This document shows, piece by piece, positions 1-6,893 of a stretch of DNA of 16,136 nucleotides. How positions within the stretch are numbered: position 1 is the first letter of the stretch; each line of letters begins with the position of its first letter. The notes beneath the pieces were generated by a model, which was given only the letters and a program-made list of their open reading frames with translations, was not told the DNA's origin and searched no databases. The position numbers and the translations under genes were made by a program. Source of the stretch: an uncultured bacterium. Its GTDB lineage: Bacteria > Cyanobacteriota > Vampirovibrionia > Gastranaerophilales > Gastranaerophilaceae. The stretch spans positions 1 through 16,136 of the forward strand of contig CAMDZX010000027.1 of assembly GCA_945910925.1 (NCBI GenBank). Direction: 5' to 3'.

Positions 1-2559
1 GGTAAAGCTACAATAAAAGAAATTATTAATATCTTAAAAGAATATACTGATATAGAAATTGATGAGGAAAAGTTATTATCATGTTATTCAGATTCAAATA
101 TTGTAAAAGCTGACATTGATAGCAAAACTAATCTAAAAAAGTATTTATTAATAATTTTAAATAATGAATATAATAATTTTTATAAAGATAGAAATAATGA
201 AATTTTCAAATTAAGATACGGACTAATTAATAATGAAATATTAACGTTAGAAAATATTGGAGATAGCTTTGAAATATCAAGAGAACGCGTAAGACAAATT
301 ATCAGTAGAATTATAAAACGTGTAAAAAGTAAGTGCAAAAGAGAATATAATCAAGGGAATCAGAATACTTTTTCCTTGTTATACAATTATTTACAAACAA
401 TTAAAGATTTTCTGCTATCAAACTCAAAAGATAATTATCTTACTCAACATTTTATTGATAAATTTCTAACAAAGGAATTTGAGAATAATAATTTAATTTA
501 CATAGATTTAATAAATCAATTATGCGGTACAGATTTTAAAGTAATGCAATCTAAAGAAATTATAAGTAGCAATGTTAGTGAGAATATAGACATAAAAAAG
601 GCTATTTTAGCATGTATAAGAGAATTTAGCGGAAAATATGGTCGTGGTGGTATTGCAAAAATATTAAAAGGTAGTACCGGATTAAAAGAGAATGACCATA
701 ATAATGCTTCCATAAATTCAAAATATTATGGCTTATTTAAGCAATTAACTCTTTCTTATATTACTTCTGAAATTGATGAATTAATAAAAAATGAAATGTT
801 GGTTACTACAAAAGTTAGTTTTGGCAAGCCTATTTTAAAAATTAATCCAAAATATGAAAATAAAATAGATTCTATTGCAGAAAATATTATACCAAATAAT
901 ATTATTGAAACGGATGATGATGAAAATATATTAAGAGTCCTATATTTAATTAAACAAAAGAAAAATGTATTTATTACAGGACATGCTGGAACCGGTAAAA
1001 GTTATATTTTATCAAAGCTAAAAGAAAGAATACCCAAATTGGTGATTACAAGTACAACCGGAATTGCTGCAGTAAATGTAAAAGGACAAACTTTACATTC
1101 TTGGGCGGGGATTGGTATTTGTAACACATCAATAGAGCAGACTGTTGACAAGATTTTAAAACGATCATCTATAAAAAATCAAATTCAAAAATGCAAGATT
1201 TTGGCTATTGATGAAATATCAATGTTGGATATTAAAACTTTTGAATACGTTGATGCTGTATTAAAAAAGGTAAGAAATTGTGAAAAACCATTTGGCGGAA
1301 TCCAGATTATATTTATTGGCGACTTTTTCCAATTGCCACCGGTGGAGAAAAAAGAGGATGTAAATCAAAAATATTGTTTTGAGTCAAATTTATGGAATGA
1401 TTTAGATTTATATACTGTATTATTAACAAAAAATTATAGACAAAATGAAGAAAACCTGATAACAGCTCTTTCAAATATGCGTACAAATTCTTTAACAGAT
1501 GCAGATATAAAACTGTTAAAAACAAAGGAGTGTAAAGAAAATATTTATACACAAAATACATTACATATTTTTGCAACAAATCAGGAAGCAGATAATTACA
1601 ATAATATGAAGTTTAGTAAGATTAACTCAGAAGAATATAAATTATATGCAATCGACGGAGTTTATAAAGGTGAAAAGTTGGTAGAAAATCCTACAAACTT
1701 AAGAGAGGAAAATATATTAAAAAGAATTGATGTAGTTTGTAGTGCCGAAAAAAGCATATCTTTAAAAATTGGTGTTAGAGTGATGCTTTTAATAAACATT
1801 GATTTTGAAAAAGGTTTGATAAATGGCTCCTGTGGTGAAGTAAGAGAAATTAATAGCGACTATATTTTAGTATATTTCGATAATGGACAAAGTGCAAAAA
1901 TTACAAGACATGATTTTGAATTTTATAACAATGAAAAATTAATTGCTCTGCGTAGACAATTTCCATTGAGACTAGCATACGGCATAACTATTCACAAATC
2001 TCAGGGAATGTCATTAGATAAACTTGTCGTTGATTGTTCAAGAATATTTGAAAAAGGACAAGCATATGTTGCATTAAGCAGAATTAAAACATTAAATGGT
2101 TTATATTTACGCAATTTTAATCCGGCAAAAGTTATGGTAGATAACACTGTCGTTGAATTTTATAAAAATTTAAAAATTTTTAATCAAAAGATAGAGTTAA
2201 CTGAAAATATTAATACTCCGAATTATCAAAAAGAATCAATTTCAATAGACAACACTGAAGATAAATCTATAGAATACTATGTTGAGAAAATAAAAAATAT
2301 TATATTAGAAAATAATCGTTGGATAGAAATTTTCGAAATTGCAGAAATGCTTGGTGTTAATAGGCATAAAAAATTGGTAGAAGATGATTCAAACTCAACT
2401 ATTGCACATTTAATAAACAGACGTTTGAAAAGAGAAGGGTTTATAACTAAACGAATTAACTATGATAAAGGTTATAGCATATTAGTGGCTCCTCCTGGTT
2501 TCAGTACAGACAATATTCCCAAAAAAATACAATTAAGTTCATATAAAAACAGAAAATAA
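1..2559 (+). CDS. PIF1-family DNA helicase with N-terminal sigma-70 region-4-like HTH (5' partial)
   Basis: The reading frame is open from base 1 to the stop at 2557-2559, giving 852 residues with the true start upstream of the window. A TTG at 376 would be a possible start but would cut off a clear domain. Window residues about 71-110 (LRYGLINNEILTLENIGDSF, then SRERVRQI) match sigma-70 region 4.2, a DNA-binding helix-turn-helix. The helicase core follows: Walker A GHAGTGKS at residues 327-334, the TTGIAA motif, Walker B with D404-E405, GDFFQLPPV, the LTKNYRQ motif and the late motif AYGITIHKSQG with YVALSR. These are hallmarks of superfamily 1B PIF1/RecD-like 5'-3' helicases. The last ~100 residues look like a winged-helix or similar small DNA-binding domain (inferred). 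Such helicases unwind DNA or displace bound protein; in mobile elements and defence loci their exact job is often unknown. The helicase call is firm, the role is not. Confidence 0.92.
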   Translation, partial: GKATIKEIINILKEYTDIEIDEEKLLSCYSDSNIVKADIDSKTNLKKYLLIILNNEYNNFYKDRNNEIFKLRYGLINNEILTLENIGDSFEISRERVRQIISRIIKRVKSKCKREYNQGNQNTFSLLYNYLQTIKDFLLSNSKDNYLTQHFIDKFLTKEFENNNLIYIDLINQLCGTDFKVMQSKEIISSNVSENIDIKKAILACIREFSGKYGRGGIAKILKGSTGLKENDHNNASINSKYYGLFKQLTLSYITSEIDELIKNEMLVTTKVSFGKPILKINPKYENKIDSIAENIIPNNIIETDDDENILRVLYLIKQKKNVFITGHAGTGKSYILSKLKERIPKLVITSTTGIAAVNVKGQTLHSWAGIGICNTSIEQTVDKILKRSSIKNQIQKCKILAIDEISMLDIKTFEYVDAVLKKVRNCEKPFGGIQIIFIGDFFQLPPVEKKEDVNQKYCFESNLWNDLDLYTVLLTKNYRQNEENLITALSNMRTNSLTDADIKLLKTKECKENIYTQNTLHIFATNQEADNYNNMKFSKINSEEYKLYAIDGVYKGEKLVENPTNLREENILKRIDVVCSAEKSISLKIGVRVMLLINIDFEKGLINGSCGEVREINSDYILVYFDNGQSAKITRHDFEFYNNEKLIALRRQFPLRLAYGITIHKSQGMSLDKLVVDCSRIFEKGQAYVALSRIKTLNGLYLRNFNPAKVMVDNTVVEFYKNLKIFNQKIELTENINTPNYQKESISIDNTEDKSIEYYVEKIKNIILENNRWIEIFEIAEMLGVNRHKKLVEDDSNSTIAHLINRRLKREGFITKRINYDKGYSILVAPPGFSTDNIPKKIQLSSYKNRK

Positions 2560-2651
2560 GACATTAATTACTCTTGTTTCAACAGAAGTCAAGTGTTTTC
2601 ATCTCAATCTCAGAGATAATTCTGCATATCTCAAATTAGGGAATACTTTTT

Positions 2652-2741
2652 TACTTGCACTAAATATACATGACTAAAGCGTAAATATATTGCTAACTTT
2701 CAGAGTTTGATTTTGAAATTTATATAATTTTAGTGCAAGTA
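2652..2741. repeat. 13-bp perfect inverted repeat
   Basis: The left arm TACTTGCACTAAA at 2652-2664 is the exact reverse complement of TTTAGTGCAAGTA at 2729-2741; 64 bases separate them. Two further copies of the core occur nearby: AGTGCAAGT at 2773-2781 and ACTTGCACT at 2853-2861, so the four copies alternate in orientation (minus, plus, plus, minus). A looser version (AGTGTAAGTGCA) lies at 3832-3843. They could be protein-binding sites, recombination sites or ends of a small element. The sequence does not decide between these. Confidence 0.6.
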
Positions 2742-2848
2742 TTTCTCAAAAAAGTGCAGATAAAGTCCAATTAGTGCAAGTGCATCTCATTCTATTAAAA
2801 TCGGCATAAAGGGCTTTATTATTTAACTTTAGCGATTGTACACTCATC

Positions 2849-3277
2849 TCACACTTGCACTTTATTTACACTTCCTGAATAAGGTTCAATCATTTCTGCA
2901 ATTAAATTTACAATGCATTTAGGGGTATAGAACTCTACTTTACCTTTACCTTCGGCAAGTGCGAATTTTCCTAAGAAATATTCATAAACTCTTCCAATTA
3001 TATCATTATCTTTATCTTTTTGCGTGTCTATTTTATTAATTCCATCTAAAAGTGTAGATAACTTGCTATTATCTAAATCTATACACGAAAAATAGTTATC
3101 AGGTAATGCTCCTTTCAGAGCTTCGTTAACTTTTTCTATTGTTGACAATGCTGTATTGATTTTGATAGAAATATCAGGTTGTTTAGAATAAAATAAAAAA
3201 TCTTTATTTTGATATATTTGTTGTCGGAGACGACTGGGTCGAAAAATATGACTATCTGGAAATTTAAAATACCGGCA
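2849..3277 (-). pseudogene. hsdM: Remnant of type I restriction-modification methylase HsdM
   Basis: The minus-strand frame from ATG at 3277 to TGA at 2849 is 142 codons. From about codon 28 (SKQPDISIKI) to EPYSG it matches the segment of HsdM just before the catalytic core, including GRVYEYFLGKFALAEGKGK and EFYTPK. In intact HsdM this segment is followed at once by the SAM-binding motif DPCCGSGG and then NPPY. Here, after EPYSG, it runs into seven unrelated residues and a stop. The usual N-terminal region is also absent: the first ~27 codons do not look like HsdM. No hsdS or hsdR is present. The family assignment rests on these recognisable motifs. It cannot be a working methylase, so I call it a fragment left by deletion or recombination; its 3' break lies beside one of the ACTTGCACT repeats. 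Confidence 0.78.
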
Positions 3278-3404
3278 TGCTTTTTATTAGAAAATCCACT
3301 TGAATTTCAACGTAAAATTTAAAATTATAAAGAAAATTTTACATCTCAAACCTAGTTATAGATTAAAATATGCCTTAAATAATTATTTGATTTGAGTTTT
3401 CTAC

Positions 3405-3434
3405 TTGTCAAATCTTGGAAAACGTGTATATAAT
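3405..3434 (+). promoter_or_regulatory. Sigma-70-type promoter for the methylase operon
   Basis: A -35 box TTGTCA at 3405-3410 and a perfect -10 box TATAAT at 3429-3434 are separated by 18 bases. Transcription would start near 3441, about 50 bases before the first ATG (3491). This is the only strong promoter upstream of the three-gene module ending at the terminator at 5756-5787. Confidence 0.6.
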
Positions 3435-3490
3435 TGGAAGTATAATGAACAAAAGATTGGAAATCCTTTAAGGAGAAGTGTTTTAGGTAG

Positions 3491-3838
3491 ATGAGTATTA
3501 AAATTGATAAAAACATAAATAATAACTCAATCAGGTACTCAAGCGGAGTAGTTACAGAGGACTCTGTAATTCAGAACATCTGTTCAAAAATAAATACTCC
3601 AACAAAACACAAATGCGAGCAGACTTTACGCTACATGTATGCATTCTTTATGGATCTCATTCGCTCAATTACGAATTTTGTATTTTTCATTCGACCGGTT
3701 TTGAATGTCGAAACAGAATTAAAAATTTGGAGTTTTTTGTCCCTACAAATTCCTACAGTAACAGAGGAAAATCTTAAAAACTTAGTTAAAATTCGAATAA
3801 TATCAGACACAGACATAATTCCGTATCTCCTAGTGTAA
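3491..3838 (+). CDS. Hypothetical protein, first gene of methylase operon
   Basis: This 115-residue frame sits between the promoter at 3405-3434 and the methylase start at 3895. I do not recognise the protein. It begins with a polar, Asn/Lys/Ser-rich 30 residues, has a hydrophobic patch around residues 50-70 (FFMDLIRSITNFVFFIRPV) and ends in a mixed charged/hydrophobic segment. An AAGGAG site lies at 3470-3475, but that is 15 bases from the ATG, longer than ideal, and a TAG directly precedes the ATG so the start cannot be earlier. It could be a real small phage-type gene, or a decayed one; the poor ribosome-site spacing lowers confidence. Co-transcription with the methylase is inferred from the 56-base gap and lack of a terminator. 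Confidence 0.45.
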   Translation: MSIKIDKNINNNSIRYSSGVVTEDSVIQNICSKINTPTKHKCEQTLRYMYAFFMDLIRSITNFVFFIRPVLNVETELKIWSFLSLQIPTVTEENLKNLVKIRIISDTDIIPYLLV

Positions 3839-3894
3839 GTGCAATTTTTAGTTGCAAAATTTTTGATTATCAAACTAATAAAGGAGAAAAAATT

Positions 3895-5265
3895 ATGAAA
3901 GAAAATGATAATTTGGCAGAAATAGCCAGTGTATTTCGTCATTTTACGGATGATATAATAGAGAGTAATTCTACTAGTAACCTACAAATGGTGAATATTG
4001 ATATAATTAGCTGCAATCTTAAAAATTTACGCAAGCATTCAAAAAAACAATTACAAAAGTTGAAAAATGCAATTAACAAAGTTGGGTACGTAAATCCAAT
4101 TTTACTAGATGAAAACCATATAGTAGTAGCAGGAGAATTACGCTTATTAGCTGCGAAAGAGCTAAAATTCACTCAAATTCCAGCAATTATTTTAAAAAAT
4201 TTGACAAAAGAAGAAGCAGATGCAATTCGGATTTTGGATAATAGGATTGCTGAAGACGGAGAGTGGAACTATGAAAATCTCAAAATTGAAATCGAAAAGT
4301 TAATGAAATTTGACTATTCATTTGAAGAGCTGGCTTTCGAAACAATAGATTATGAAAAAATCTTTTTGAATAAGAATTCTGACGATAATAAAGTTCATAA
4401 TTCAGATAAAGAAGATGAAAGTTGGTTGGATACCAATATACCTCCATTAGTTAATCAAGGTGACCTATGGAGATTAGGAGACCATTTTGTTTATTGTGGA
4501 AATTCTTTAACCACTGGTTCATTTGAGGTTGTGATGCAAGGTGAAAAAGCTCAAATAATAATAACAGATCCACCTTATAACTGTCCAATAAATGGTCATG
4601 TTTGTGGACTTGGAAAAATTAAGCATGATGAATTTGAAAATGCATCAGGAGAAAAGACTGAACCTGAATTTGCAGAATTCATTTCAAAATTCATGCAAAA
4701 TTTGATAAAATTCTCCGTTGACGGTTCATTACATTATCTATTTATGGATTTTAATGGGCTTAATACACTTTTAAATGAGGGCAAAAGGATTTATTCTGAA
4801 CTAAAAAATATTGCAGTTTGGAATAAGGGAGTTGGAGGAATGGGTGCTTTTTATCGATCTCAACATGAAATGGTACCAATATTTAAAAATGGGAAAGCAA
4901 AACACCAAAATCACATTCAACTTGGGAAAAACGGAAGATATAGAACAAACGTTTGGGATTATTCCGGAATTCGTGTAACAAATCCAGGCTCCCTAGATTT
5001 ATTAAGGCTTCACCCCACAGTAAAGCCTGTTGCAATGTTGCATGATATTTTGCTTGATGCCTCTTCTAAAAATGATGTTGTTCTTGACTGTTTTGGTGGT
5101 TCTGGCTCAACGCTAATAGCAGCAGAACGTTGTAAGCGCAGAGCTAGGCTTATTGAAATAAGTCCTCGCTATTGTGATGTAATTATATATCGCTGGAGAC
5201 AAGAAACAGGAAAAACTGCAAAACTAGTTAAAAATTATAAGGAGTTAGAAAATGACGTTAGATGA
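3895..5265 (+). CDS. ParB-like domain / DNA adenine methyltransferase fusion (beta-class)
   Basis: This 456-residue protein probably transfers a methyl group from SAM to adenine N6 in a specific DNA site. Residues about 33-135 form a ParB/Srx-like N-terminal domain with the VAGELRLLAA signature; that domain is common on phage and mobile-element methylases. The catalytic motif DPPYN is at residues 225-229, and the SAM-binding FGGSG at 400-404 follows LHPTVKP. Motif order IV, target region, I is that of beta-class enzymes, and DPPY rather than SPPY favours N6-adenine over N4-cytosine. All key motifs look intact. The start has a good AAAGGAG site 8 bases upstream. It overlaps the next gene by 14 bases. 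No cognate restriction enzyme is adjacent, so it is probably an orphan phage-type methylase that protects or marks DNA. The target sequence cannot be told. Confidence 0.93.
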   Translation: MKENDNLAEIASVFRHFTDDIIESNSTSNLQMVNIDIISCNLKNLRKHSKKQLQKLKNAINKVGYVNPILLDENHIVVAGELRLLAAKELKFTQIPAIILKNLTKEEADAIRILDNRIAEDGEWNYENLKIEIEKLMKFDYSFEELAFETIDYEKIFLNKNSDDNKVHNSDKEDESWLDTNIPPLVNQGDLWRLGDHFVYCGNSLTTGSFEVVMQGEKAQIIITDPPYNCPINGHVCGLGKIKHDEFENASGEKTEPEFAEFISKFMQNLIKFSVDGSLHYLFMDFNGLNTLLNEGKRIYSELKNIAVWNKGVGGMGAFYRSQHEMVPIFKNGKAKHQNHIQLGKNGRYRTNVWDYSGIRVTNPGSLDLLRLHPTVKPVAMLHDILLDASSKNDVVLDCFGGSGSTLIAAERCKRRARLIEISPRYCDVIIYRWRQETGKTAKLVKNYKELENDVR

Positions 5266-5743
5266 TAAAACCTTAAAATATATTGAACACTACAAGGCAA
5301 TAAAAGAAAAAAAGAAAGCAGAAATGGCTAACGAACCCTACAAAGTAGGATATAAAAAACCTCCGGTAAGTAGCCAATTTAAAAAAGGACAATCAGGAAA
5401 TCCAAGAGGGCGTAAGAAAAAGCCTATCCCAGAAACAATATACCAAGCACTATGTAATGAATTATGCCAAATGGTGACAATAGATAATCCAACTGGCAGT
5501 AAAGAAAAATTACACATAGTTGAACTTTTAGTTAAGTCAATTATCCAAGATGCAATAAAAAAAGATGGTATATCTCGAAAATTTATAATGGAAAACCTAC
5601 TAAAATCCAGCATTATGGAAACTGTAAAAATGCTGATTGAAAAACAAAATCCGAAAGAGGAAGAATTTACCCCGGAAGAACGAAGGCTGTTGTTGCAAGA
5701 TTTGCATCAACGGTTGTTTGAATTAACAAAAGACAATCCATAA
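5252..5743 (+). CDS. DUF5681 family protein
   Basis: The 163-residue product has the typical DUF5681 N-terminal motif, here FKKGQSGNPRGRKKKP at about residues 43-58, preceded by GYKKPPVSSQ. The rest is helical and charged. Function is unknown. The family is regularly found in prophages and mobile elements next to a ParB/methylase gene and upstream of terminase genes. The start ATG lies inside the methylase gene (14-base overlap), with GGAG at 5241-5244 as the ribosome site, so translation is probably coupled. Here the next feature is a terminator, not a terminase gene, so the phage module seems cut short. Confidence 0.82.
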   Translation: MTLDDKTLKYIEHYKAIKEKKKAEMANEPYKVGYKKPPVSSQFKKGQSGNPRGRKKKPIPETIYQALCNELCQMVTIDNPTGSKEKLHIVELLVKSIIQDAIKKDGISRKFIMENLLKSSIMETVKMLIEKQNPKEEEFTPEERRLLLQDLHQRLFELTKDNP

Positions 5744-5755
5744 ATCTAACGAGAA

Positions 5756-5787
5756 GCCGTCACTGTTTTAAACTGTGGCGGCTTTTA
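5756..5787 (+). terminator. Rho-independent terminator after the methylase operon
   Basis: The 8-bp stem GCCGTCAC (5756-5763) pairs with GTGGCGGC (5775-5782), including one G-U pair; the loop is 11 bases and TTTT follows. It lies 12 bases after the DUF5681 stop and ends that transcript. Confidence 0.8.
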
Positions 5788-5829
5788 CACTAATTCCTTC
5801 TGTTATAATTAGTTTTTAAACAAATTATA

Positions 5830-5838
5830 TGCTATACT
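5830..5838 (+). promoter_or_regulatory. Extended -10 promoter giving a probably leaderless rhuM transcript
   Basis: TGC-TATACT at 5830-5838 fits an extended -10 element (TG, one base, hexamer). No good -35 box is visible. The predicted transcription start, about 7 bases downstream, falls on or next to the ATG at 5846. No Shine-Dalgarno sequence precedes that ATG. Confidence 0.5.
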
Positions 5839-5845
5839 TAACGAT

Positions 5846-6862
5846 ATGGAAAATGAAATTATTATTTATCAAACGCAAGATGGTCAGACAAAAATTGACG
5901 TAAGATTAGAAAATGAAACAGTATGGCTTACGCAAAATCAAATGGCTGAGTTATTTCAAACGACTAAACAAAACGTAAGTTCGCATATTAAAAATATTTT
6001 TGAAGAAGGAGAGCTTTCAGAAAATTCAACTGTCAAGGATTACTTGACAGTTCAACAAGAAGGCAACAGAAAGGTTTCAAGGAATGTTTCTCATTACAAC
6101 TTGGATGTAATTATTTCTGTCGGGTATAGAGTAAAATCGTTACGTGGTACACAATTCAGAATTTGGGCTACTCAAGTTTTAAAAGAGTACATGAAAAAAG
6201 GGTTTGCCTTAAATGATGATTTGCTAAAACAAGCTGGTGGTGGCGGTTATTGGAAAGAACTTTTAGAACGTATCAGAGATATTCGATCTTCTGAAAAAGT
6301 CTTTTATCGCCAGATTTTGGATATTTATGCAACAAGTACGGATTACAATCCTAACGCGGAGGAAACCAAATTATTTTTCAAAGTAGTTCAAAACAAAATG
6401 CATTTTGCAGCGCATGGGCATACCGCCACTGAAATCGTATATTTGAGAGCAGATAGCACAAAAGATAATATGGGTTTGACTGTTTTTAAGGGAAATCATC
6501 CGAAAAAAGATGAAGTTACGGTTGCAAAGAATTATTTGGATGAAAAAGAATTGAATATTTTGAACCGAATTACATCTGCATATCTTGAGTTCGCAGAATT
6601 ACAAGCAATCAGACAAAACCCAATGACAATGAAAGATTGGATTTTAAAACTTGATGATTTTATCAAAATGACAGGAAGTGAACTTCTTGATAATCCCGGT
6701 AAAATCTCAAAACTGGAAGCTGAAAATAAAGCACTTGCAGAATATGCAAAATACAAAGAAACTATTAAAGATGAACTTTCAGAAGTTGAAAAACACTTTT
6801 TGGCATCTGTTAAACAAACGCAAAAACAGTTGGAAAAGAAAAATAGAACTAAAATTAATTAG
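5846..6862 (+). CDS. rhuM: RhuM family protein
   Basis: The 338 residues match the RhuM family (named from a Salmonella pathogenicity-island gene) along their whole length. Family features seen include the opening MENEIIIYQT, the helix-turn-helix-like WLTQNQMAELF...QNVSSHI at about 27-48, HYNLDVIISVGYRV, and the GTQFRIWAT segment. The last ~50 residues are Lys/Glu-rich and probably coiled coil. Biochemical function is not established. The family is often found beside type I restriction and other defence genes; this association is known, and a defence role for this copy is inferred. It has its own extended -10 promoter, with almost no leader. The next gene begins 31 bases after its stop with no terminator between, so the two are likely one transcript. 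A C-terminal overlapping frame at 6678-6866 is not thought to be a gene. Confidence 0.88.
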   Translation: MENEIIIYQTQDGQTKIDVRLENETVWLTQNQMAELFQTTKQNVSSHIKNIFEEGELSENSTVKDYLTVQQEGNRKVSRNVSHYNLDVIISVGYRVKSLRGTQFRIWATQVLKEYMKKGFALNDDLLKQAGGGGYWKELLERIRDIRSSEKVFYRQILDIYATSTDYNPNAEETKLFFKVVQNKMHFAAHGHTATEIVYLRADSTKDNMGLTVFKGNHPKKDEVTVAKNYLDEKELNILNRITSAYLEFAELQAIRQNPMTMKDWILKLDDFIKMTGSELLDNPGKISKLEAENKALAEYAKYKETIKDELSEVEKHFLASVKQTQKQLEKKNRTKIN

Positions 6863-6893
6863 ATAACAGGAAACTCAAAAAATTATTTAAAGC

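Larger units (their letters stand above)
2560..3490. other. Gene-poor stretch with hsdM debris, short repeats and a promoter
   Basis: No intact gene is visible in these 930 bases. The stretch contains a cluster of short ACTTGCACT/AGTGCAAGT repeats (2652-2861), six ATCTCA hexamers on the plus strand (2601, 2607, 2628, 2784, 2846 and 3343), a decayed hsdM fragment on the minus strand (about 2870-3196) and a good sigma-70-type promoter at 3405-3434 facing right. It reads as a junction where older sequence was broken by insertions or deletions. Confidence 0.6.

Noticed and set aside
3631..4172. Two minus-strand frames (3631-3942 and 3939-4172)
   Set aside because: They overlap the plus-strand hypothetical gene and the ParB domain of the methylase; they show no family motif and no ribosome site.
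6678..6866. Plus-strand 62-codon frame inside the end of rhuM
   Set aside because: Lys-rich composition results from the rhuM coiled-coil codons read in another frame; no independent support.
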